This document shows positions 8,862-16,657 of a stretch of DNA of 64,000 nt, one piece after another. The translations under genes were made by a program, and so were the position numbers. The stretch comes from Idiomarina sp. (GTDB lineage Bacteria > Pseudomonadota > Gammaproteobacteria > Enterobacterales > Alteromonadaceae), in assembly GCA_020831965.1 (NCBI GenBank), contig JAFIFP010000001.1, forward strand, positions 186,001 through 250,000. Reading direction: 5' to 3'. The notes beneath the pieces are model-generated. The model did no database searches, was not told the origin of the DNA, and worked only from the letters and a program-made list of their open reading frames with translations. Each line of letters starts with the position of its first letter. The stretch's first letter is position 1.

Positions 8862-9494
8862 GTGGGAAAGACAACCATTATCGCAATTGCGGGGCCGTCG
8901 GCTTCCGGGAAAAGTCTCTTTGCATCAACGGTCTACCAAGAGCTGGTGGCAGAGTTGGGTGGCGATGGGATCTCGGTATTGTCTGAGGATGCCTATTATC
9001 GAGATCAGAGCCATTTAGCGCTGGATCAACGTGTGCTCACCAATTATGACCACCCGAGTGCATTTGAACACGAGCTTTTAGAGCAACATTTGCAGCAACT
9101 TCGCACCGGCGAAGTGATTCATATGCCGCAGTATAGCTACCGTGAGCACACTCGTGTTGGGGACACTATTAAGGTGAAACCGGCGCGGGTTATTTTAGTG
9201 GAAGGTATCTTGTTGTTGAGTGATGCAAGCCTACGGAAGCAGTTTGATATTTCCGTATTTATGGATACCCCACTCGATATTTGTTTGCTACGTCGCATCA
9301 ATCGCGATATTGAACAGCGCGGCCGCAGCCTCAACTCGATTACCGAACAATACGAAAATTATGTCCGTCCTGCTTTCTTCGACTTCATCGCTCCGTCAAA
9401 GCAACATGCTGATCTTGTGGTGACGCGCGGGGGCCAGAACGAAATCGCCATTGATATTATAAAAACGAAAATTCGTCAGTTGCTGGCAGAGTAA
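8862..9494 (+). CDS. udk: Uridine kinase
   Basis: Phosphorylates uridine and cytidine in pyrimidine salvage. The Walker A motif GPSASGKS lies near the N-terminus, followed by SEDAYYRD, the substrate-binding NYDHPSAFE and the RRINRD lid region. A GTG start at 8862 with AAAGGA upstream gives 210 residues, close to the E. coli enzyme. A longer in-frame extension back to 8685 would overlap the previous gene and is rejected. It precedes a nucleoside permease in the same direction, a natural uptake-and-trap pair. Confidence 0.92.
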   Translation: MGKTTIIAIAGPSASGKSLFASTVYQELVAELGGDGISVLSEDAYYRDQSHLALDQRVLTNYDHPSAFEHELLEQHLQQLRTGEVIHMPQYSYREHTRVGDTIKVKPARVILVEGILLLSDASLRKQFDISVFMDTPLDICLLRRINRDIEQRGRSLNSITEQYENYVRPAFFDFIAPSKQHADLVVTRGGQNEIAIDIIKTKIRQLLAE

Positions 9495-9538
9495 GCTCGT
9501 GTCAGTCTGCACTGCATGAAAATGATTAGGGATTTATT

Positions 9539-10750
9539 ATGATTGGCCTCTTAGGCATGTTGTTTTTGCTTGGCGTGGCGTATGCCTTTTCTTCGTCTCG
9601 CGCCAATATTAATTGGCGAACTGTGGGCGGTGCGTTTGCGCTGCAACTCGGTTTGGGTGCCTTGGTGCTTTACGTACCTTTCGGCCAGGACTTGTTGCTC
9701 GGCATGTCGAACGGCGTGGCCAATGTCATAAGTTATGCAGACGCTGGGTTTGCTTTCTTGTTTGGTGATATTGGCGCCTACTCTCAGGGCTTTATTTTTG
9801 CCATTCATGTGTTGGGCGTCATTATCTTCTTCTCTGCCCTTATCTCTATTTTGTATTACATCGGCGTGATGTCTTGGGTAATTCGCCTAATCGGTGGTGG
9901 TTTACAGCGCCTGTTAGGTACGAGTCGTCCCGAGTCTATGTCTGCAGCAGCAAATATCTTCGTGGGTCAGACGGAAGCGCCGCTCGTGGTGCGTCCTTAT
10001 ATCCCAACCATGACGCGATCTGAATTGTTTGCGGTGATGGTGGGTGGATTGGGTTCGGTATCAGGTTCGGTGCTAGCGGGTTACGCTGGGATCGGAATCG
10101 AGCTTAAGTATCTGATTGCCGCATGTTTCATGGCGGCTCCCGGCGCGTTGTTGATGGCAAAAATCATCATGCCAGAGACCGAAGAACCATTAAATGAGCT
10201 TGTGACCCCACCGGCGGAAGAGAAGCGTGCGAACGTTATTGATGCGGCGGCAGCAGGTGCAGCGAGCGGTTTGCAGCTCGCGATGAATGTGGGTGCCATG
10301 CTGCTTGCGTTTGTGGCACTGATTGCTTTGCTAAACGGTATTTTAGGCTGGTTTGGTGGCTGGTTTGGACAAGATGAACTCACCATGCAGCAAATTTTTG
10401 GCTTTGTCTTCCAGCCACTGGCGTGGTTATTGGGTATTCCATGGCACGAAGCGCAGCTGGCGGGTAGCTTTATTGGCCAGAAAATAGTTATTAATGAGTT
10501 CGTGGCTTACCTCGACTTTGCTCAGTATCGGGAGACGATGAGCGCACAAAGTCAGGTGATCATCACCTTTATGCTGTGTGGTTTTGCAAATATTTCGTCA
10601 ATAGCCATCCTCCTCGGAGGGCTTGGCGGTATGGCACCGAGCCGGAGAAAGGATATTGCCACTTTAGGTGTCCGAGCGTTATTGGCTGCGACACTAGCGA
10701 ACTTTATGAGTGCGAGTATTGCCGGAGTATTTTTCTTCTTAGGCGGATAA
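9539..10750 (+). CDS. nupC: NupC-type concentrative nucleoside transporter
   Basis: A 403-residue inner-membrane protein of the CNT family that imports nucleosides with H+ or Na+. Visible family signatures are [20 protein letters not shown] in the transport core, [15 protein letters not shown], and the second hairpin motif [15 protein letters not shown], with the usual [14 protein letters not shown] near the end. ATG at 9539 has an AGGGAT site. It starts 44 bases after udk, so the two are probably cotranscribed. Confidence 0.92.
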   Translation: MIGLLGMLFLLGVAYAFSSSRANINWRTVGGAFALQLGLGALVLYVPFGQDLLLGMSNGVANVISYADAGFAFLFGDIGAYSQGFIFAIHVLGVIIFFSALISILYYIGVMSWVIRLIGGGLQRLLGTSRPESMSAAANIFVGQTEAPLVVRPYIPTMTRSELFAVMVGGLGSVSGSVLAGYAGIGIELKYLIAACFMAAPGALLMAKIIMPETEEPLNELVTPPAEEKRANVIDAAAAGAASGLQLAMNVGAMLLAFVALIALLNGILGWFGGWFGQDELTMQQIFGFVFQPLAWLLGIPWHEAQLAGSFIGQKIVINEFVAYLDFAQYRETMSAQSQVIITFMLCGFANISSIAILLGGLGGMAPSRRKDIATLGVRALLAATLANFMSASIAGVFFFLGG

Positions 10751-10759
10751 ATTCAGGAA

Positions 10760-10859
10760 GTTGAGTGTCTGTAAGTAAAGCGAACTGCACTGGACGACTT
10801 ATTTATTGTGAACCAAAATAGCGTTCAGAACGAATTAGTACGGACATAAGACACTCAAC
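10760..10859. repeat. 100-base element bounded by perfect 11-base inverted repeats
   Basis: GTTGAGTGTCT at 10760-10770 and its exact reverse complement at 10849-10859 flank 78 bases. Inside is a second small palindrome CGTTC-A-GAACG near 10822-10832. It fills the nupC / mlaC-like intergenic gap, and its right end abuts the ribosome site of the downstream gene. It could be a long-range RNA stem, a paired operator or the remnant of a miniature transposable element; no target-site duplication is obvious. Confidence 0.6.
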
Positions 10860-10874
10860 CTGATGGAGAAGTAC

Positions 10875-11540
10875 ATGAGAGTCATCACGATAGGTTTGTT
10901 AGCGTTGGCGCTCTGGTTTACCCCCACAGCGGCCAAAGCCGAAGAAGTAGAGAATCCGTTCACGCTGCTCCAGAACATTGCAGAGCGTGTCATCGAACGT
11001 ATTTCTAATGAGCGTAGCCGCATTGAAGCTGAACCGGCCTTTTTACGCACCATCATGGCCGAGGAGCTTTTACCTCATTCAGATTATCAGTTTGCTTCGC
11101 GGATGGTGCTTGGGCGCAACTGGCAGCGCCTGAACAGTGAGCAACAAACAGCTTTTGAAGAAGCGTTCCGTGATTATCTTGTGACTACCTACGCGCGTGT
11201 ATTTACTCAGTACGACGAAAATAAGCATGCGTTGCGGTTTGGTCGCGAGGGCGAGTATCGCAATGAGCGCAGGGTTGTTGTGCGGGCCCAGTTAATCGAG
11301 GAAGGTGGTCGCCCACCAGTGCGTTTAGACTTTCATTTACAGCGCAGAAGCCCGACGTCACCTTGGATGGCTTTTGATTTAGTAGCGGAAGGTATCAGCA
11401 TGCTCAATACGCAGCAGGCAGAGATGCAGGCAGCGCTACGTCAGCACGGCATAGATGGCACAATTCAGCTGTTGCGTGATCGGGCGAATGTTGAGATTCG
11501 TTTAGACGAAGAGCTTGATTTAGAAGACTTTACCAATTAA
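10875..11540 (+). CDS. MlaC/Ttg2D-family periplasmic phospholipid-binding protein (orphan)
   Basis: 221 residues from the ATG at 10875 (GGAG six bases upstream; an in-frame ATG at 10863 is less likely). A signal peptide ends near AKAEE. The mature protein follows the MlaC pattern: FLRTIMAEELLPHSDYQFASRMVLG, then NSEQQTAFEEAFRDYLVTTYA and the C-terminal MAFDLVAEGISMLN. MlaC ferries phospholipids between outer and inner membranes for an MlaFEDB transporter. None of the partner genes is here, so this is either a paralogue or the sole copy displaced from its operon. Confidence 0.8.
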   Translation: MRVITIGLLALALWFTPTAAKAEEVENPFTLLQNIAERVIERISNERSRIEAEPAFLRTIMAEELLPHSDYQFASRMVLGRNWQRLNSEQQTAFEEAFRDYLVTTYARVFTQYDENKHALRFGREGEYRNERRVVVRAQLIEEGGRPPVRLDFHLQRRSPTSPWMAFDLVAEGISMLNTQQAEMQAALRQHGIDGTIQLLRDRANVEIRLDEELDLEDFTN

Positions 11541-11550
11541 GTGACGCGGT

Positions 11551-12555
11551 TCAACCGCCGTACCACATCTCAATTTCAATGCCGAAGAGCCAGCGAGGTT
11601 TACGTACTTGCTCTGGCTCTTCTCGCGGCCAATGAATACCTCCCCAAAGTTCTAGAAATAGCCATTCCCGTTTGAAGCTGCTGCGATGGATGAGGCGGAA
11701 GCCCGTATCTGTGAGCGATACCGCACGCTTCGTTTCGCCTTGAACCCAGATTTCTCCTGCGATCGCACGTTCATCTTCGTATAAGTGATACGTACTGCCA
11801 GTACTACGCCAGCGGATACCTTCAATTCTTTCGGCTCGAGTGAGATCTAATGACACTCGGCTCAGCCACTCCTCACTCATGCTCGATTCGTGATCGAAGC
11901 GCTGATTAAATCCAAAGCCATCGGAGTCTCGCCAGAATAGACTTGAGCGGGTTCTCAGCTGGGCTGTTTCCGAGAGGCGTCTTTGCCAGAGGTAACGGCC
12001 TTGAAGGTAAGGGTCAGCGCGCAAGCCTCCGCGAATACCGCCCGAAATTGAGAAGCGACTTGTCTCTCCACGATGAGGATCAAAACCGAGTCCTAAAATC
12101 CATTCGGTATCCTCGTCACTGGCACGAATTACGGAGCCGCGGCGAGTGGTGTCATCACCCGTTGTGATATCACTGAAGCTGCCGCGACCAATAATGGCAG
12201 AGAAACGTTCTTCAGCATGGGGTAGGCGAAACTCAGCACGAAATCTTGAACGGACTTTCCAGCCGTCGAAGGCACTCCATTCTGGACCCACACTTAAACG
12301 ACCTTGGCTGTCGTAACCGTCATCAAAGACTCGCCCGTCGCCGAAAAAGCGATCAAACCAGCGCGCGGTGGCGTCGACTGTATTCTCTACACCAAGCTGC
12401 AAGCCATCAATCCAGCCGTCGGTGATGACCTCTTCTTCTGGATCTTTGGGTGGTGGTTCCGCGAAAGCGACAAATGCAGTACACCACAACAATGCGGCAG
12501 CTACGATGCTTGAGCATAACTGTCGGTGTGGTGAGTTACTGCATCCTTTGCTCAC
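11551..12555 (-). CDS. Unknown predicted outer-membrane beta-barrel protein
   Basis: 334 residues with a cleavable signal peptide (hydrophobic stretch to VAFAEPPP). The remainder alternates short amphipathic strands with aromatic ends (RLSVGPEWSAF, KVRSRFRAEFRL, QGRYLWQRRLSE, LFLELWGGIHW) and finishes in IEIEMWYGG, consistent with a 10-14 strand barrel. A Pro/Asp/Glu-rich linker follows the signal. I do not recognise the family. It lies convergent with the MlaC-like gene (10 bases between stops) and divergent from gor. An outer-membrane role is inferred from composition only. Confidence 0.65.
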   Translation of the reverse strand: MSKGCSNSPHRQLCSSIVAAALLWCTAFVAFAEPPPKDPEEEVITDGWIDGLQLGVENTVDATARWFDRFFGDGRVFDDGYDSQGRLSVGPEWSAFDGWKVRSRFRAEFRLPHAEERFSAIIGRGSFSDITTGDDTTRRGSVIRASDEDTEWILGLGFDPHRGETSRFSISGGIRGGLRADPYLQGRYLWQRRLSETAQLRTRSSLFWRDSDGFGFNQRFDHESSMSEEWLSRVSLDLTRAERIEGIRWRSTGSTYHLYEDERAIAGEIWVQGETKRAVSLTDTGFRLIHRSSFKREWLFLELWGGIHWPREEPEQVRKPRWLFGIEIEMWYGG

Positions 12556-12727
12556 GAGAAGCTCCGTTTAAATGATTCTGTATAAAGATAGTATATGGAG
12601 AGTCTGATCGTTCAGCCTCAGAGTGCCGTAAAGAATCCGTAAATACTAGCGTGCAGATTGAATTTGCAGCGTCTGGCGATGAATGAGATCATAAACCCCT
12701 GTTGTTGTAGTTGGTTGAGTGAGCGTA

Positions 12728-14086
12728 ATGAGTTCAAGACATTTTGACTATTTGAGTATTGGTGCGGGTAGTGGTGGTATTGCTTCTGCGAACAGAGCGG
12801 CTATTCGTGGAGCAAAAGCCGCGGTTATCGAGGCGAAGGCTGTTGGTGGTACCTGTGTGAACGTTGGGTGTGTGCCGAAAAAGGTCATGTGGTACGGCGC
12901 TCATGTTGCGGAGGCCTTAAAGTACGCTAAGGCTTATGGGTTCGAGCTCGAGCAGAAAGGATTTGATTGGTCTGAGCTGGTGAAGAATCGTGAGGCGTAT
13001 ATCGAGCGTATTCACGGTGCTTATCATCGAGGATTTGAGGGTAATGGTGTTGAATACATCGAAGGGTTTGCCAAGTTTGTCGGCCCGAATGCTGTTGAAG
13101 TGAATGGTGAGCGAATTACCGCCGATCACATTACTATCGCTGTGGGTGGACGCCCAGTAATTCCGCAGGTGCCTGGGGCGGAGTTTGGTATCGATTCCGA
13201 TGGCTTCTTTGCGCTCACAGAGCAGCCAAAGAAAGCTGTAGTTGTTGGTGCGGGTTACATCGCAGTTGAGATCGCTGGTGTATTGCATGCGCTGGGGACA
13301 AATACTCATTTGCTTGTTCGGCATGACCGACCATTACGAGGATTTGACCGGGACATTATTGATACCTTGCTCGGCTTGCTTGAGCGTCATGGCCCGACCT
13401 TGCATACTTTTTCGGAAGTGAAGGAAGTAGCGAAGAATGACGATGGCTTGCTGACAATTGAGACAGTTAATGGCGAGAAGATTACCGATGTGGATTGCCT
13501 GATTTGGGCCGTGGGTCGCGAGCCTGCGACCTCTTCGATTGGCTTAGATGAAGCTGGCGTTCAGTGTGATGAGCAAGGGTTTATTCGCACGGATAAATAT
13601 CAGAACACAAACGTGAGTGGTATTTATGCCGTTGGCGATATTACGGGTGAAGCTCAACTGACCCCTGTTGCAATTAAAGCTGGGAGACTTCTTGCGGAAC
13701 GCTTGTTTAATTCTGACATGCCGGACGCGCATATGGATTACAGCTTGGTGCCTACTATTGTGTTTAGTCACCCACCAATCGGGACTATTGGACTGACTGA
13801 ACTTGAGGCGATTGAGCAGTTTGGTGAGTCGTCAGTGAAAGTCTATAAGTCTGGCTTTGCTGCCATGTACAACGCAATCACGCCATATCGTGAACTGAGC
13901 ACCTTTAAGCTTATTTGTGTTGGCGAGGAAGAGAAGGTTGTTGGACTTCATGGCATTGGAGAGGGCATGGACGAGATCTTACAAGGCTTTGCCGTCGCGA
14001 TTAAAATGGGCGCAACCAAAGCAGACTTCGACGCCACCATCGCACTCCACCCCACCTCCGCCGAAGAGTTCGTAACCCTCAGATGA
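12728..14086 (+). CDS. gor: Glutathione-disulfide reductase
   Basis: NADPH-dependent flavoenzyme that keeps glutathione reduced in the cytoplasm. From ATG 12728, 452 residues: FAD-binding [15 protein letters not shown], redox pair Cys43/Cys48 in [18 protein letters not shown]-binding [13 protein letters not shown], second FAD motif [10 protein letters not shown], and the C-terminal [12 protein letters not shown] whose His is the active-site base. An in-frame GTG at 12719 is an alternative start. Oddity: the final ~65 bases switch to almost uniformly C-ending codons, and the stop codon is contiguous with the repeat cluster that follows, suggesting that the 3' end was replaced. Confidence 0.95.
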   Translation: MSSRHFDYLSIGAGSGGIASANRAAIRGAKAAVIEAKAVGGTCVNVGCVPKKVMWYGAHVAEALKYAKAYGFELEQKGFDWSELVKNREAYIERIHGAYHRGFEGNGVEYIEGFAKFVGPNAVEVNGERITADHITIAVGGRPVIPQVPGAEFGIDSDGFFALTEQPKKAVVVGAGYIAVEIAGVLHALGTNTHLLVRHDRPLRGFDRDIIDTLLGLLERHGPTLHTFSEVKEVAKNDDGLLTIETVNGEKITDVDCLIWAVGREPATSSIGLDEAGVQCDEQGFIRTDKYQNTNVSGIYAVGDITGEAQLTPVAIKAGRLLAERLFNSDMPDAHMDYSLVPTIVFSHPPIGTIGLTELEAIEQFGESSVKVYKSGFAAMYNAITPYRELSTFKLICVGEEEKVVGLHGIGEGMDEILQGFAVAIKMGATKADFDATIALHPTSAEEFVTLR

Positions 14087-14389
14087 GGGTCAGATGAACA
14101 TTTGGTGTTTTTATTTGGGGTCAGATGAAGTTTTTAGTAGCCGTTTGTAGTGTTTCTCTGGGCTTGAGCGTTACTGTTCTGACCCTTAATGAGCTTCTTC
14201 TGACCCCGATGGTTTTATTTCTCCTACTATATCAATAGGTTATTTTTCGGGTGATTAGCGAAGTTAGCAAAGTGAAGGTCATATCAATAACTTAGGGTTA
14301 CATGATCTGACCCTCATCAATGTCATCTGACCCTATACTCTAAACGCCTTTAAAAACGTTACTTAGTGCCATCTTTCTTCATCTGACCC
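14087..14389. repeat. Cluster of seven GGGTCAGATGA-type repeats in both orientations
   Basis: Forward copies lie at 14087-14098 and 14117-14130; inverted copies at 14177-14185, 14194-14207, 14303-14313, 14323-14333 and 14377-14389. The last is an exact reverse complement of the second over 13 bases. A further nine-base ATATCAATA occurs twice between them. There is no coding frame in this ~300-base gap. GGGGTCAGA-type units in opposed orientations resemble the REP-like sequences mobilised by single-strand tyrosine transposases (RAYTs, IS200/IS605-related), but no such transposase is present in the window. Confidence 0.8.
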
Positions 14390-14393
14390 TGTT

Positions 14394-14570
14394 TTATTTG
14401 GGGGTGTTTTCGAGTTTTTCGATTTTTTTCCAAAGCTCTTCGGCTTCGAGGGAGAGTTGGGAGTACGTGCGGATATCGCCTTTGCGTTGGGCGAGCATGC
14501 CTTTCTCTAGTAGTTGCTGATGCTCTTTTCTGAGCTTTTTGGTTGGATTACTTTTAAAAATACCGAACAT
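14394..14570 (-). CDS. Small DUF6435-like protein
   Basis: A 58-residue cytoplasmic protein starting MFGIFKSNPTKKLRK and continuing as a basic then acidic amphipathic helix (LLEKGMLAQRKGDIRTYSQ, then EAEELWKKIEKLE). This matches small proteins annotated DUF6435 in Alteromonadales and Vibrionales, of unknown function. ATG at 14570 is chosen over a TTG two codons earlier; a GAGG site lies upstream. Its stop codon is only four bases from the last unit of the repeat cluster. Confidence 0.75.
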   Translation of the reverse strand: MFGIFKSNPTKKLRKEHQQLLEKGMLAQRKGDIRTYSQLSLEAEELWKKIEKLENTPK

Positions 14571-14640
14571 GTTCAATCCTCAGGTGCGTTATTGCCAATG
14601 AGTACGCACCTGAGTGAGATTAAGTTCTGCCTAGAATGAA

Positions 14641-15195
14641 TTAATCAATATGGTCGCGAAGTGCTTCGGGAAGATCGGCGGGGGTGAAAATCTCGATCCA
14701 ATAGCCGTCAGGGTCTTGAATGAAGGCGATATTTTTCATTTTGCCGTCGTTCGGTCGTTTCACGAAGTTTACTCCATAACGTTCAAACCGAGCGCAGGCC
14801 TCATTAAGATTCGGGACCGCAAAACCGATATGCCCAAAGCCCTTTGGTTCGCTATTGCCGTTATGATAGGCGACGTCCGCGTCGTGCTCATCGCCCCAGT
14901 TGTGGGTAAGTTCTAGCATAGCGGGCCGGCCAAAAGTCTGTTGTAGCCGTTCATCGGCATGCGCTGACCATTCAGACAAACTCTCTGGCGCTATCGATGC
15001 CATAAAGTACAAAGTGAATTTCATTTCAGGAAAGTCGAGTCGCTTGACCAAAGTCATACCTAAGACTTCAGAGTAAAATGCGAGGCTGCGATTCGGGTCT
15101 TTAATACGCAGCATAGTTTGGTTGAATACGTAATGATGGGTGTCAGGGTCATGAACCTCGCTCAGTCCATCGCCTTGGTCGAAATGTCGACTCAT
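14641..15195 (-). CDS. gloA: Lactoylglutathione lyase (glyoxalase I)
   Basis: Isomerises the hemithioacetal of methylglyoxal and glutathione to lactoylglutathione. At 184 residues it belongs to the longer form seen in eukaryotes and some pseudomonads, usually zinc dependent, rather than the ~135-residue E. coli type. Metal ligands appear as Gln26 (NQTMLRIKD), Glu95 (MLELTHNWG), His122 (GFGHIGF) and Glu168 (GYWIEIF). ATG at 15195 has a GGAGG site. Located near gor, which supplies its cofactor in reduced form, though on the other strand and not in one operon. Confidence 0.92.
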   Translation of the reverse strand: MSRHFDQGDGLSEVHDPDTHHYVFNQTMLRIKDPNRSLAFYSEVLGMTLVKRLDFPEMKFTLYFMASIAPESLSEWSAHADERLQQTFGRPAMLELTHNWGDEHDADVAYHNGNSEPKGFGHIGFAVPNLNEACARFERYGVNFVKRPNDGKMKNIAFIQDPDGYWIEIFTPADLPEALRDHID

Positions 15196-15262
15196 GAATG
15201 CCTCCAGTGATCTGTCTATATATTAAATTGCTGGAGGCAAATCCTTTGAGATCAAGGGGCAG

Positions 15263-15979
15263 TTAGAATACTGCGTTGTGATACACCCGTTGAACGTCGT
15301 CACAGTCGTCGAGCATATCGAGGAACTTCTCCATCATTGGCACATCGTCGCCGCTAATTTCTACAGATGTTTGCGGAACAAACTGAATCTCATCTAATTC
15401 GAACTCGATGTTAGGAAAGGCTTCTTGCAGCGCTGTGCGTGTTTTCGCGTACTCAGTATGCGGTGCAAAAACGGTAATCTTACTCCCGTCAGATTCCACA
15501 TCAGTCACATCGACATCTGCTTCCATCAATGCTTCTAGAATGCTGTCTTCGTCGTCACCGGGGAAACTGAAAATTGCGCAGTGGTCGAACATATGACCGA
15601 CTGTACCGGGCGCGCCGATCTTGCTTTTGGTCTTGGTAAAGCAGTTGCGGACTTCGGTAATAGTGCGGTTATTGTTGTCGGTAAGACATTCCACAATGAC
15701 CATGCAATTACCGGGTCCAAAGCCTTCATATCGCGCCGGCTCGTAGTTCTCTCCGCCAACGCCCGATGCTTTGTCCAATGCATTACTGATGACGTGCGCA
15801 GGCACTTGGTCCTTGCGCGCGCGCTCGATAAGTCCACGTAGCGATAAATTAGCATCCGGGTCGGCACCACCTTGCTTCGCGACAACATAGATTTCGCGTC
15901 CATATTTGCTATAAATACGGCTTTTGGCAGTGGCAGTTTTGGCTATTGAATCTTTACGGTTTTGATACGCTCGACCCAT
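15263..15979 (-). CDS. YebC/PmpR-family protein
   Basis: 238 residues with the family N-terminus ([21 protein letters not shown]), [18 protein letters not shown], and the domain 2 block [23 protein letters not shown]. YebC-family proteins have been described as DNA-binding regulators and, more recently, as factors helping ribosomes through proline stretches; the sequence cannot say which applies. It resembles the shorter-headed YeeN-type paralogue more than YebC itself, so the symbol is left empty. Monocistronic, between gloA and yaiI on the same strand. Confidence 0.88.
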   Translation of the reverse strand: MGRAYQNRKDSIAKTATAKSRIYSKYGREIYVVAKQGGADPDANLSLRGLIERARKDQVPAHVISNALDKASGVGGENYEPARYEGFGPGNCMVIVECLTDNNNRTITEVRNCFTKTKSKIGAPGTVGHMFDHCAIFSFPGDDEDSILEALMEADVDVTDVESDGSKITVFAPHTEYAKTRTALQEAFPNIEFELDEIQFVPQTSVEISGDDVPMMEKFLDMLDDCDDVQRVYHNAVF

Positions 15980-16058
15980 GGTCTTGTCCCGTGTTGACTA
16001 AAGTTGAATGAATTGCAGGCGCTGATTTTACCCGTCAGCTGCGTTGAATTCGAGTCTT

Positions 16059-16502
16059 TTAAATCTGCGCTAAAATTCGGTCAAGATGGTCCGCGAATTC
16101 CTTTCTATCTCGCGGTGACAGCGGTGGTGGTCCGCCATGGTGTACGCCAGAACTGCGCAGGGTATCCATAAAGTCTCGCATATTAAGACGCTGGCGAATA
16201 TTCTCGGGCGTGAAACGTTCACCTCTTGGGCTCAATACATGGGCACCTTTGGCAATTGCATCGGCGGCCAGCGGAATATCGGCGGAAATCACGAGGTCGC
16301 CAGCCTCACAACGGTCAACTATCTCTTGGTCTGCGACGTCAAAACCATCAGATACGCGGACACTTTGAATAAACTTCGACGGAGGATGTTTGACTAGCCG
16401 ATTGGAGATTAGTATGACCTGAATTTTTTTACGCTCAGCCGCTTTGAATAGTATTTCTCTAATAGTAACCGGGCATGCGTCGGCGTCGACATAGATAATC
16501 AT
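16059..16502 (-). CDS. yaiI: YaiI/YqxD family protein (DUF188)
   Basis: 147 residues opening with [16 protein letters not shown] and containing [22 protein letters not shown], the hallmark acidic residues of this PIN-like family. A nuclease fold has been proposed from similarity, but function is not established. Start at 16502 (ATG ATT ATC). Divergent from the diguanylate cyclase gene, with 155 bases between starts. Confidence 0.85.
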   Translation of the reverse strand: MIIYVDADACPVTIREILFKAAERKKIQVILISNRLVKHPPSKFIQSVRVSDGFDVADQEIVDRCEAGDLVISADIPLAADAIAKGAHVLSPRGERFTPENIRQRLNMRDFMDTLRSSGVHHGGPPPLSPRDRKEFADHLDRILAQI

Positions 16503-16657
16503 AATTTAAGGTACGAATCCTTTACGGAGTGGATTGTGCTTATTATGCACACAAAGGTTTCATCCGTCGTGAATTCGGGCATAATAATTTGTTACAAGCT
16601 AGAGCGTCAGATTGCGCCATAGATTGGCCGTTTGAATGAATGCGACAGGAGCAATAT

